From Adiantum capillus-veneris (taxonomy: Eukaryota; Streptophyta; Polypodiopsida; Polypodiales; Pteridaceae), in the NCBI GenBank assembly GCA_014529385.2, contig CM043952.1, positions 62,144,119-62,208,118 of the forward strand: a stretch of DNA of 64,000 nucleotides, given 5' to 3'. This document shows, one piece after another, positions 47,878 to 59,176 of the stretch; position 1 is the first letter of the stretch, and each line of letters begins with the position of its first letter. A program made the position numbers and the translations under genes. The notes below the pieces were generated by a model that was given only the letters and a program-made list of their open reading frames with translations, was not told the origin of the DNA and searched no databases.

Positions 47878-49756
47878 GCAAAAATCAGGTTCAAATCCAA
47901 AAACTAGTCAACGTGTCAGGACTCCCTAGTTTAGACTCTGCACTTTGTATGCACTGTAGTTTGAGACTTGAGTCTATGATAGAGTGGAGTCTGCAGGTAG
48001 TGGCGTGCGCTAGAGAAAGCGTCCGGGGAAAATCATTTTTTCAAACATACAAAATTCCTTTCCTTTACTTTTCCAAGAGGAAGTTTTAGAAAATTAGGGT
48101 ATTTTTTGGGTTTTTACACCATTTTTCTCTATTTTTGGGTGGAACTTCTCCTTTTTCAGTTGCCCTTTTTGAAAGTGAAAACATCACGATATTGTGCTGA
48201 GACACATTTTTCCTGAACATTGGGGATCAAGAAAATCACTTAAGAGTCGAGACTCGAGCATCAAATTTCAAATTCTAAAGTTCAGAAGTTTTAGGGTACA
48301 TAGTACTACTACTTAATACATACCAATCACAAATCAACCTGGGTGTAAGCAGCAAGCTAACGCATGTAATATTTTTCATGAGCTTCATTGTAGAAACATT
48401 TATTCTTTTGATAAATTGGGAATATTATAACTTGTATTTGATGAGTGGATATTGTAATCTATGAAGCCGGAGCTATAAGCTTCCAGATTGTGTCAGTTAA
48501 TCCTTGGTTAGAGCTCTCCAAGGGAAACCATGGTCAAAACCCTAATAAAGTTTGTCAAAACTTGATCTTCTTCTTCACATTACACTCTCCATATCCTCTC
48601 TCCTAATCTTCAAGATTTCCATAGCTTGAATTGCATTTATCTGATTCCTTTTTCTCAATCCAAGTAGAAAAAATTGTGGTCTTGGAGTGAAGGTGAAGAG
48701 GGAGAGGGTCGAATACGTCCAAATCAAGGAGAAGATTATACCATACACACACCAAGGTAATGTTTTCTTGTTCTTTTTATGCTATTGCACTTGCTTGAAA
48801 GTGATTTACCTTTCATGCTTACTTAAATTCATGCTTAAGCTCTTACAAGCAAGCTTTTCCCTTGCTTCCTTAGGAAGAACTCGAACAACTTCTTAATTTT
48901 GTTTTTGTTTTTCTCTAATTATGGTTCATTACTAATCATAACTAACCACGTTGCTAAAAACCAACCACCATGTTATTGCAAGTTCTTTAGATTACCAGAA
49001 TAATATGGAATAGAGAGATTAGAAAGCACTTTATTTAAGCATAGGTGACTAGAGATCATATTTAATTAGATTGTATGCATGATGAATGGTGACTAATATC
49101 CTTAAGTATCCCATAATCTCTCACATAAACCTTTCTATTGATTTTTTTCTCTTACCTAAATTAATCTTAAAAAGGTAAATTTTATAAATCAAAGGCAACT
49201 AAGTAATGGAATTGTTTTTGGCATTTTTCAAAAGAGGAACTTTAATGTTCTCATCATGAAAGGCCCACAACTTTTTCTTGATTTTGCATGAATTATGTGT
49301 GTAAAAGTTTTAGTGACCTACTTAAGATTAATATTTAATTCTCTCAAGAAGGAGTTGAGTTTTCAAGGGTAATTTTAACATTCTTTGAAAGAGGATTTCT
49401 TTTCCAAGTAGGGTTATCTCTCTCCCCTCTTACCAATTGGAAAATCCCAAATCCTTAAACCTCTCCTAGCTACGGAATATTCCTCTCCACGATAGCAAGG
49501 TATGCCTAAAACCCATCTCAAAGAAGAACTTTTTAATCATTTATACTTTATTGCATGCACATTTCTCACTATAGTAACATGCCCACTCTTAGCAATGTTG
49601 CATTCCCACTCTTGCACTACCATTCATTGAATGGTTCTACTCTTACACCATCAATCATTGACTCTTGCATAATCACTCAAAAGAATTTTATGATTATAAG
49701 TTGGTGTACTCTAAAGTTCTATGTTTACGATTCATGCCCCACTCTAAAGCAAAGAT
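47878..49756. other. Unassigned intergenic sequence
   Basis: No supported gene, RNA or element. Short frames such as 48687-48896 and 49555-49764 have no motif. Composition is AT-rich and non-repetitive at this scale. Confidence 0.4.
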
Positions 49757-50040
49757 CTTTATAAAGAGCATATACATTGTTCTTTTCAAGTTTGTATTCT
49801 TTCAAATTTGTTCTGCAATTGTGATATTGCGGGGGGGGGGGAGTAAGGGAATATCTTCACAGAAGTGATGACCGTTTTGCTTAAAAATAAAACTCCCATT
49901 GCTTCCATGGAGATGCCCCATGGATGGCAGCTGATGCAAGAAAAATAAATGGGATTTGCCCAAGACGGAGTTAACTTGGAACTTCCGTCGAGACAAAACC
50001 TTAAACTCCCAAGAGACTCGTTGTATTTTTTAAGTTCTTG
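49757..50040 (+). repeat. Dispersed direct repeat, copy 1 (about 280 bp)
   Basis: It shares with 56367-56643, in the same order: TATAAAGAGCATAT, TTGTTCTTTTCAA, a G-run followed by GAGTAAGGGAATA, GCTTCCATGGAGAT, CCCATGGATGGCA and CTTAAACTCCCAAGAGACTCG. The G-run is 12 here and 7 there. No coding function is apparent. Confidence 0.85.
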
Positions 50041-51480
50041 TTTGAGTAGACATTAAAAGTAAATAGGACCTAAGGGACTATAACTCAATGAACCTAATAT
50101 AAATTTCAACTATGATTAAAAAGTTACCGAGAAGATTTGACGTGAATAGCCCTAGCATAACATAGAGCATTAAGTGTGGAATTTATCTTACATGTTTGAA
50201 AAATGGCCGACGCATGTGATTACATATGGTATGCAACGGAGGATGGTCCTTTCTTGCTAGGATTGATAATCATTGGTCTATATTTTGAGCTAGGATTCAT
50301 TCAAGGCCTTGGAATTGGGATTGGATGGAGGTGTGTCCCAACCGGGTGGTGAGACCCACGGATATGTTTGAAAATTGACCTATTCCAAGTAGGCTTGATG
50401 TTAACGAGAAAAAGAGAAAAGATAATGGATCCATGAAGGGATCAGATAAGGGAGGAGGGTGTGATTTAATAAAGAAACTCTTCTCATTGTTTGGCAAAAA
50501 GGAACCTTGGAAAATCTATGAATCTAAATGGGCTATTCCGCAATTGTCTTCATCAACCGGACCTGTGCTCTACTTCTTGGATTGTTTATTTAAAAAGAAA
50601 CTAGAGTATATTATTTTTGTAAGTCTTTCCCACACAAGATAAAGAAAAATAAGTAAAGGTGTCGTCTCCTCAAGTGGAAGAGAAGACATGAAACCCGAGT
50701 CCTAAGACAAGGATAGGGATATGCTTGGAGAAGTACATGTGATTACTTGAAAGATAACTACGTACCTTGATAATATTAAAGGAAAAGGGAAGTAAAATAT
50801 TCTAAAAAAGGAGAAAGCTAGAAATGACCTGATAAATGCACACTTGCAAGGATATACAACAGTTTTCATAATACTTTCAAATGCTTGAAATGTATTCTCA
50901 ATTCAATATGTTTGGAATATTGTTTTCTACTATCATAGCACTACCTTGTAAAGGTGCACTTACCAAACGGTTCGGTGGGAGGGTGGATATCAAAGGGCTA
51001 ATTGTTGGCTGGAAAGTTGAATCCAATTTTATATTGTGCATTAAGTTAAGCCAAGAACATGGAAAGGGATTTTGACCTCCATAGCGAGAATCAAACTTGG
51101 GAATGAGGGATTCGTGTAGTTAGTAAATACAATCATCTAAGGGGAACGTACTGACAATTGTGCTTGGTCAAATCTGGGGCAAAAGTGTCAACGACCTTGA
51201 ACCAAGGGTGAATTAGAGAACTCCCATCAGCTAACCTTGGAAGGTTGAGTTCAAATTTAGTTTGATGACTTCAATTGAAAAGTTGAACGGATAAGGAAAG
51301 ATGTTTTTGAGTCAAGGGTTACATATGAGAAAAGTGAATGTTATCACCCCCTTAAGTTGGCATCAAAGAGCAGGAGGAGTCTTGTCTTGGTATTGGTTTT
51401 AAGCAAGAGGGATGTCAGGAATCATGGTGTACCCATTTGGAGTTGGTGCAAACGGAGGTCTGTGGCATGGCCCTCACAAG
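50041..51480. other. Unassigned intergenic sequence
   Basis: No supported gene. Open frames (50433-50642, 50881-51075) have no motif. A phrase at 50700-50770 recalls retroelement leaders but is not diagnostic. Confidence 0.35.
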
Positions 51481-51496
51481 TGGTATCAAAGCACAG
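51481..51496 (+). other. PBS-like site of an unidentified LTR relic
   Basis: TGGTATCAAAGCACAG, close to the tRNA-Met PBS TGGTATCAGAGC. No LTR could be paired with it. It lies only 121 bp before the L5 5' LTR. Confidence 0.35.
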
Positions 51497-51596
51497 TTTC
51501 TATCCTTGTTGAGATAAAGATTTTAGTAGAGCTTTTATAGGAAGAGAGTGAGGTACAGACAGCAATTGGCATGGATATCTCAAGAATGAGAAGTTC

Positions 51597-51601
51597 TAAA
51601 A
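51597..51601. repeat. Target-site duplication of L5 (TAAAA), left copy
   Basis: TAAAA at 51597-51601 and at 54120-54124. Confidence 0.7.
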
Positions 51602-51924
51602 TGTAAAGTGTGAGCTTTGTCCTAAAGTGTGATTCAAGGAGAGGAGAGTGGATTTATCCCACATACTGTGGAGCAAGGCTGTAGAGCTACTTAAAGCTCA
51701 TTTCATGAATGAATAAACACAACTCTATTTTGCACTACATGCTTGTCTATGGTGAGCTTGTGCTAAGCTAAGTCAATACTCAAGATTGTGTTTATGAGTC
51801 CAAGCTAATTCTATCTTGGAACCTAATTCACTTGAGTGATAACCTTGCTTACACACACACACTCACACATTGACGCTATGTTTCTCTTTCATCCACCATA
51901 GCTAGCTCGATCCCATTCCCAACA
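51602..51924 (+). repeat. L5 5' LTR (323 bp)
   Basis: Shares the GTGGATTTATCCCACATA, GAGCTACTTAAAGCTCATTT and CCACCATAGCTAGCTCGATC blocks with the 3' LTR. Small indels, including a few missing bases near GTGAGCTTGTGCTAAGC, separate them. Confidence 0.9.
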
Positions 51925-51926
51925 TT

Positions 51927-51944
51927 TGGTATCAAAGAATTAGG
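51927..51944 (+). other. L5 primer-binding site (tRNA-Met type)
   Basis: TGGTATCAAAGAATTAGG, two bases after the LTR end. Confidence 0.8.
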
Positions 51945-53037
51945 TTATGCTAGCTAGATTTGTCATTATGCCTTAGTGTGTGTTAATTATTAGCATCTCC
52001 ATTAAATTGATTAGCATTTCATAATTATTGTTATGGCCCATTGACATTTTCATAACTAGTTGCATCTCTCACTAATTAAGAAATAATCTAGCTATGTTTG
52101 GGCATGTCCTTGGCACACCCAAGAGGCCACTACCCTCCATGGCTAGGTAAACTTGATTGGGGAGAGAATTAGCACCTATTATTGCATTTCTAGTCATTTT
52201 TGTGTCAATTTTCTAGTTGTTTGCATCTTCAATTAATCTTCCTGATTTTGTACTTATTGAGCTTTAATCATCTCATCCTGAAGCTCTCCTCACAAGCTTC
52301 CCATAGAGCCTTCAAGCTCTGCAATCCGAGCCCGAGAAATCCATTAAAGTCACCCTCAAAATTGCCTATATTTAGGTGTGTGTGTGTGTGTGTGTGTATG
52401 GAAGCCTGCTAGCTCGAGTTTAATATCCTATCTTTAGGAGCTCCTTCATAAGCTAGCTCGTGGGCTTTGTTGGTTAGTGCACCGAAATTGGGGTGTCGAC
52501 TCGTGGGGTCAAAGGCTCAATTTGAGTTTGCTTATTCAGGCAAGCTGGGCAGATTTTAAAAACGCAGTCAACAGCGCCTTTTAAGGTTGGCGGGTCTGCT
52601 TGGGGAGCATTCACGCGCAGAGGCCTTTTTTTCGGTGCCGACCAACTTGCCCCCGCCTATCCTGACTACCCCTACCTTCCCGACTGGCTGCCCATGCCTG
52701 CCTCGACTGCTCGGAGTGCCCCCGCTTGCCTGCGCATGCCCGAATGCTACTCGATTTTCCCGGAGTTCCCATTTACCACATTGCCTGACAAGAGCTCTAT
52801 CCCACGGCCATTTGCTATACCCCCTTGCCCACTAAACTTCATAACCATTTGGGCTACACCTTGGAGACCCATATAATCCCATCGAAATTGCAGCAAGGAT
52901 AAAAGTCAAAAATAATAGGAGCTTCGAGGCTTCAATAGGAATTTCGAAGCCGACCATCAAGTACCCCTGAAGAGAGCTAGGCTTCAACTTTCAAGATCTT
53001 TGTGAAGAGGAGCTTCATTTTGGTGAAGAGGAGCTTC

Positions 53038-53042
<5 letters not shown>

Positions 53043-53121
<79 letters not shown>
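53043..53121 (+). repeat. CT microsatellite inside L5
   Basis: A pure CT run of about 39 units. The Arg-Glu open frame over it on the minus strand is an artefact. Confidence 0.95.
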
Positions 53122-53123
<2 letters not shown>

Positions 53124-53647
53124 GCAATAAATCCTAAAATTTGCAACCAAACACAAAAATTTGCAAATAAATTTTCTATCATCAATTGTTCTCGTGTAAA
53201 GAGGTAGACATTGGCATTCGAGAGTCTCCAAATTGATAAAACCTCTCCATGTGTGAAGACTTTGTGACAAAGTGTATGAGAAACTCCGCATGCTTGGGCT
53301 CTTGGAGTATGACCAAGATGGAAGAGAAAGCATTAAATTTTTGCATAAGCCCTTTTATAGGATATTTTAGCATATTGTTGCATGTCATTATGATGCATGG
53401 AATAAAGCCTGATTGTACAACAAAAAGGGGGACAGAAGCACTCGTTTGAGGGGAGGATACGAAGTCAAAGACCATGAAGCAGTTGAAAGCAATAGCAGAA
53501 GCAACGAAGGCAAGAGACCTATCAAAGGATCAGCTCACATGGTAGAAGACAAAGAAGATGAAGACTAGAGCAATATTGTCTTTTATGAAGACCCATTTGG
53601 AAGATGTAGCCTCTCTACTTGTAGGGGAGGACTTTTATTTTCCTGTT

Positions 53648-53757
53648 GGATTTTATCATCCTGTGTGGATATCACCATCCTTTGTGGATTTTATTTTCCT
53701 GTGGATTTTATCATCCTGTGTGGATATCACCATCCTTTGTGGATTTTGTTAACCTGT
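53648..53757 (+). repeat. Two-copy 55-bp tandem repeat before the L5 polypurine tract
   Basis: GGATTTTATCATCCTGTGTG... starts at 53648 and 53703 with only a few differences. Each unit itself contains shorter GGATTTT-x-CCTGTG echoes. Confidence 0.9.
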
Positions 53758-53797
53758 GTGGATCCTGCATCTTCAGTACTTGTCATAGTCCAAACCT

Positions 53798-53808
53798 GAA
53801 GGGGAGGA
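53798..53808 (+). other. L5 polypurine tract
   Basis: GAAGGGGAGGA directly before the LTR start. Confidence 0.8.
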
Positions 53809-53809
53809 T

Positions 53810-54119
53810 TGTAAAGTGTGAGCTTTGTCCTCAAGTGTGAGGAGAGGAGAGTGGATTTATCCCACATATTGTGGAGCAAGGTTGTAGAGCTACTTAAAGC
53901 TCATTTCATGAATGAATAAATGCAACTCTATTTTGCACTGCATGCTTGTCTATGGTGAGCTAAGCTAAGTCACTACACAAGATTGTGTTTATGAGCCCAA
54001 GCTAATTCTACCTTGGAACCTAATTCACTTGAGTGATAACCTTGCTTACAGACACACTCACACGTTGACGCTATGTTTCTCTTTCATCCACCATAGCTAG
54101 CTCGATCCCATTCCCAACA
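53810..54119 (+). repeat. L5 3' LTR (310 bp)
   Basis: Starts TGTAAAGTGTGAGC and ends TTCCCAACA, followed by TAAAA. Confidence 0.9.
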
Positions 54120-54124
54120 TAAAA

Positions 54125-56366
54125 AACATTGTGTAAGAGAAAAAAAAATAGAAAATGGCCAAGAACTCTCGAGAAGGAGAAGTTCTTGGAATTGTACAAA
54201 GAGGAAATGGAAGTAACTTCTCTAGACAAGAAACAGAGACCATACTAGAATATTTTGTACACCTCATCTTTCTTGCAAAATAGATTGCTTCTTTTTAGAA
54301 CGCAAATGGTGAACAAATTTTAGTGCAAGGTAGAGGCAGAGAAGCTCCTTTAAAAGTACTTAGACTACTTAGCTTTGGTAACAAATTTTTGTAACAGAAA
54401 TCTGAGTTAATAAGAACGTTTTGGAAATTAAGATTTTTAAGGATTTTTAAAAAAAAAGAGACTTAGCAAGATAAGTTCAAATCTAATGGCAACTTGAGGT
54501 GCGGCCCATGGGTAAGGAGTTGAGAACATCATTGGACTAGTAGGTCTATTATTTTCACAGACGAGAAAGGCATAGACCTTCATTACAACTTAAAAGGTCA
54601 TTCTAATTCCCATTCAACTTTGTGTACCTAAGATGTAAAAATATATATAAGGAATTTTAGGGATGGAGTGGTTGAGCATAGTTCAAGTTATTGCAATCAA
54701 GAGAATGCAACATTTGCATACAATTAAAGAGCACAAGATACAAGAACAAGGCAAAATGTACAAAGCTCCTTCAAGAGTAGTAAAGGTTTATCAATCAGTC
54801 AAGAGACTTAAGAAAGGTCTATTTAAGTATTTCACCAACTTAAATAAGCCCAAGAAGGATCCATTAAGATTAAAATCTAAAAGATATCAAGATATATTCC
54901 CAAAATCACAGACATAAGAAGCTAAGAACAAATTTAATTGTATTTGTGAAGAGAAATCAGAGAAAGAAGGATTTAAGACAAGAACGAAGATCTTAATATA
55001 CGATGAACTTGTTAAGAAATACAACAAAGATAGATTTTTTACAACTCAATAAGCCTATCCATCACATGATCACAAAAGCAACTATCACAAGTGGACATAT
55101 ATTAGGCATTTCATCCATAGGAATAATTTGTTGTGAAATTGTCGCACTGATCTCTCTAGTATGAGGTGAAAAGTGAAATTGTCGCGCTGATCTCTCTAAT
55201 ATGAGGTGAGAAGTTAAAGGGTCCTCTAAGAGGTAAACCAAAGTGAGGGTAAAGATATATCTTTTGATGAGGAAGGAATTGCACAAGCAAAAAGATTCAA
55301 TCAAAAAAAACCCTGATGCATTGACCTCATCATGCTATAATATCGAGGACCCACACCCATAGCTTCAATAACCATAGCCAAGCAAACATTGTTGTAAATA
55401 TATCTCTTTTGATGAGGAAGGGATTGCACAAGCAAAAAGACTCGTTCAATGATGCATTGATCTCATCACGCAATAATATCGAGGACCCAGACCCATAGCT
55501 TCAATAACCATAGCCAAGCAAACATTGTTGTGAAAGTGATCCCAACCCCAAAGCTTCACCCTTGTTATGCTTTGAAACATCCACCATTTGGTTTGTGTGA
55601 GTGAAATTCCCAAGTGAGGGAAGAGTAGGTGCTCATATCTCTCCACAAAATCTCTCCTAACAAATTCACTTGCTTGTTGAAGATGAGAAACGGCCACAGA
55701 TACAACCAACTCTTGCCCACTGGTCCAAAAAGTAAGGTAATGAGCAAAGAGACAACATGAAGGATTAAAAGAGATAATCCTAAGAAGCTCTTACCAAAAA
55801 GATAGAAAGAAATGAGAAAGATGGACTTTAGATTACTGTAGGGGAGAAAGAGAGATTACGTCTTATATAGATGAGCTAGCTAGCAAGAATGAATTAGCGT
55901 AACAAAATAGAAGTTAAAGGTGTAACTTGCGAATGAAGATTTACCACCTTCCTTTATTGTTTTGAGCTAAGGACAAATCTTCTTTTTTGTTGGGAAGTTT
56001 TCAAGGGCCTCCTTCTAGCCCTTACTCTTGATCGACGCATCTAATTCATTGACTTAATAAAAATGTTCGCGGTGAATTTGGGCTAAAACCCAAGCTCCAA
56101 GTTTACATATGAATCACTTTAGGTTTACGCCATGGGAACATGGGCGTAACCAATGCATGGAAATTAGCTCTTCATTTTGATAAAATTAGCATACTGAAAA
56201 AGATGGAAAAAACGAGAAAGATGAGATCTTTTAGAAAAAGGAAAAGACAAAGATAAGGATAAGGATGAGGTGAGTAAGAATCTTGTTAAAGAATTTATAA
56301 AATCAAGATAAGTTATCAAAGATAAGTAAAAATAATTATCTATAGACCCACGCTAAATCAAATATC
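54125..56366. other. Unassigned region with local tandem duplications
   Basis: No confident gene. The minus-strand frame 55709-55446 (with ERYEHLLFPHLG and WGWDHFHNNV) has no recognised family. Two tandem duplications lie inside: a 38-bp unit at about 55133-55210 and a unit of about 138 bp at 55253-55531. Confidence 0.4.
55253..55531 (+). repeat. Tandem duplication, unit about 138 bp
   Basis: ATATCTTTTGATGAGGAAGG... through CCATAGCCAAGCAAACATTG occurs twice, starting near 55253 and 55397, with a few substitutions and a short indel. Confidence 0.85.
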
Positions 56367-56643
56367 TCTATAAAGAGCATATGCATTGTTCTTTTCAATT
56401 TTGTATTCTTTCAAATTTGTTTTGCAATTTACATATGGGGGGGAGTAAGGGAATAGCTTCATGGAAGTGATGATCGTGTTGCTTGAACATAAAACTCCCT
56501 CTGCTTCCATGGAGATACCCCATGGATGGCAAATGATGCAAGAAAAACGAATGGAATTTTCCCAAGACGCAGTTAACTGTAAACTTATCTTGAGACAAAA
56601 TCTTAAACTCCCAAGAGACTCGTTATATTTCTTAAGGTCTTGT
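56367..56643 (+). repeat. Dispersed direct repeat, copy 2
   Basis: Partner of 49757-50040, about 6.6 kb away in the same orientation. Similarity stops abruptly after the CTTAAGGTCTTG region. Confidence 0.85.
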
Positions 56644-58871
56644 AACATCATCGACCGTCTAAGATCAGTGGTTGTCTGGGAGAGCTCAACACATCCGCTC
56701 CACCTCTGCAATGCAAGGTGGAGGAACAATCAAGTGAGCTGTCCTAACTTTACGTATCCTTTAGCGAGGTCACCCCAAAAAGGGTTGCTTATCCATTTTG
56801 GAATCGCAAATAACTAGAATCCTTGGTTCATAGACTGACTTTTTTTCCTTCATCAAGTGTGAGGCACATCCATCAGTCGATCCCCTAAGGTTAGGACTTA
56901 GTTCTATGTTATCAATCATCATTTAATTCCACGTTCTTGGAAAGCACAGGACTTATCGGGTCCACCCATCCCGTGATTGGTTTGAGACCAATCCCCACTT
57001 TCCACCCCACACACACCCGTATCTTTGTTTCCTAATTACTACCACACTGTGAAACATTTACAAGCAATTTCTTAATTAAGTTTCCACACGATTTTTGTTC
57101 TAACAGTCATATTTTCTTCATCAGACAATTCTACTGAAAACAGCCTACTTATTCAACTTAACGCGGCTGATCACGATCGACCTGCAACAACAAGATTTTT
57201 CTATGCACCAACACAGCCTTTGACAAAGGTTTTCTTATTCATAATCAAGTATTCAATTCAGGGCAACAACCCTCTTCGGGAACCAACCTGGCATCGTGCA
57301 CCAACATGGCATCGCGCACCAATGTGGCATAGACACCAACCCGCATCGTGGACCAACGCGGCATCAAGCTATCATCTAAATGATTTAGTCCCTACTCCAA
57401 AAATGCAATCCAATTCTCTTTCACCAAAATTTAGTAATTCCTATTTAAGTTTCTATGAACAAAGCATGTGTTTTGGTTTATACAGCAAATGTTTTTCTTA
57501 TGGTTTCCTAAGCTCATCTAAGTCATGCTTATCTACTATACATTAAGTTTAAAATAGCTGGTTCCTAGTTTGGATTTATGACAACATTCTACTGTGGTGG
57601 CTAGTTTGCTTCGGCTATTCGAGCATGGCTTGGGATGGCTCCATCATTGTTCTTCTTTATACAAATTTCAAGGCCATCATGCAGCTCAAAGATTAAAATT
57701 AGTAGGAAAGTTCCTCGTGCTAAGCGCAAGTCCGAGGGCTTGTTCAGTCAACATCCAATTAGTTTAATAACTTTATATTCTAGGATCTAGTGGACCCAAT
57801 TTCCCCAAAAATTATGTGAAAAGTCGATTTTTGTATGTAATTTGATGGAAATCTATATATTTAAAAAATATGCATGCACATAAAAATCACACATCCAGAG
57901 ATGAACAAGTATCACAAAGTATCCCTTTTGTTGGGTGGATCAAGCTAATAATAATGTAACTTGTATTAAAGAGTAGGCAATCCAATTCTTAGGGTATAAA
58001 TACCCATATCCTAACAGAAACCATTTGATTGAAGTCAGGATAAATTGGATTAGCTATATTATTATCTGATATATTATCTAATCCCAATTGCTAAGTATGG
58101 CACTAGTCCGACCAGAGACTAGTAGGGAAACTCTGTGTGTGTGTTTAAGTATGAAAAATCCCCTCATAATTGAACCATACTTAGACAATTGAGTTAGATA
58201 ATATATTAAATAACAATATTTTAAAACAAGATGTCATAAATCATTTCATATACACCAATACAAAATTCTGTATCTAATGGATAATACAATCATTTAGATC
58301 AAAAATTTGATCTTTGATCACTACAATATAATATATGTATCGTATGTGCCCATCCTTTGGGATGAGCTTCCACTACAGCTACATGTAGAAGGATCCAACT
58401 GGTACATTTGTTGGTACATTGGACGATCTTCCGTTACTGTTGCAGTTTTTGTTGTAATCCCAAGGAAAGAATCTCTTACCTGCCACCATCCAAGAAACAC
58501 AAGCCTGTCAGAACTAGCATTACTTGGGAAGACAGGTGTCAACGACTCCCTCCCCTTGTTATTGGTGTCAAAAATTACAACACAAACTACCACCATAACA
58601 AAGATCTAATATCAAGTTTGATCCATTTATTTATGCTAATGTTTACATCTTTTAATTCTAGAAAAAATTGGACAGCATCTCCTTTGTAAATTGGATCAAT
58701 TTTCAAAAGTCCAGTCTACTACCATCTCTTCCGAGACCCCCACTTGAGGATTAAGACTCTTTTAATTTGAACGAATTTCAAAGTAAAACATTTGTGTTAA
58801 AAGTTATGTACTTATCCAAGAGCATCAAAAAGTACTTTGTAATTGTGAAGTCACCACCATATACTTACCTT
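56644..58871. other. Unassigned sequence; short minisatellite near 57285-57370
   Basis: No supported gene. At 57285-57370 an ACCAAC(A/G)(T/C)GGCATCG-like unit of about 17 bp recurs four to five times with drift. The rest is AT-rich and featureless to me. Confidence 0.4.
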
Positions 58872-59092
58872 TGAAGTCGCGGAGCGGAGCGTGGGTCGAC
58901 TCTCTCTCTCACACACACACACAGTGAGCTTACACAGTACACAGTACGCAGAGAACTGTTAGAAGGGTTATCTCCCAATTCCTTAGTATTCACAAAGAAT
59001 ATGTTAGTACATACAAAGAGTTAGAGGTAAGTGAGTTAGGCGGGCGGCCGGCCATATCCGCATAAGAGGCCACTTGGGCTTTAATCCCAACA
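58872..59092 (-). repeat. C4 3' LTR (221 bp)
   Basis: Begins TGTTGGGATTAAAGCCC on the minus strand at 59092. The far end TGAAGTCGC (plus strand, 58872) corresponds to TGAAGGTGC of the C3 LTR. It contains a short CT/CA simple tract at 58896-58921, the same relative place as the GA tract in C3. Confidence 0.8.
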
Positions 59093-59104
59093 ACCTCCCA
59101 CTTA
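59093..59104 (-). other. C4 polypurine tract
   Basis: Minus strand TTAAGTGGGAGG directly before the LTR. Confidence 0.75.
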
Positions 59105-59176
59105 AAGTCCAATGTGGCACTTTAAGTAACTGTAAATCTATGAACATAAATGTACAAAGATTTACATGGCTGCCAT

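Larger units (their letters stand above)
51602..54119 (+). mobile_element. L5: non-autonomous LTR retrotransposon without gag or pol
   Basis: A complete 2.5-kb element: LTRs 51602-51924 and 53810-54119 (TGTAAAGTGTGAGC...TTCCCAACA), a tRNA-Met-type PBS TGGTATCAAAGAATTAGG at 51927-51944, a polypurine tract GAAGGGGAGGA at 53798-53808 and a TAAAA duplication. The 1.9-kb interior has no retroviral motif, only short unrelated frames and a CT microsatellite (53043-53121). It would need enzymes supplied by a relative. The TGTT/AACA-like ends and PBS suggest a copia parent. Confidence 0.9.

Noticed and set aside
55446-55709. Minus-strand frame with a natural-looking composition
   Set aside because: Too short, no family recognised, no splice sites or neighbours; it overlaps the tandem duplication.
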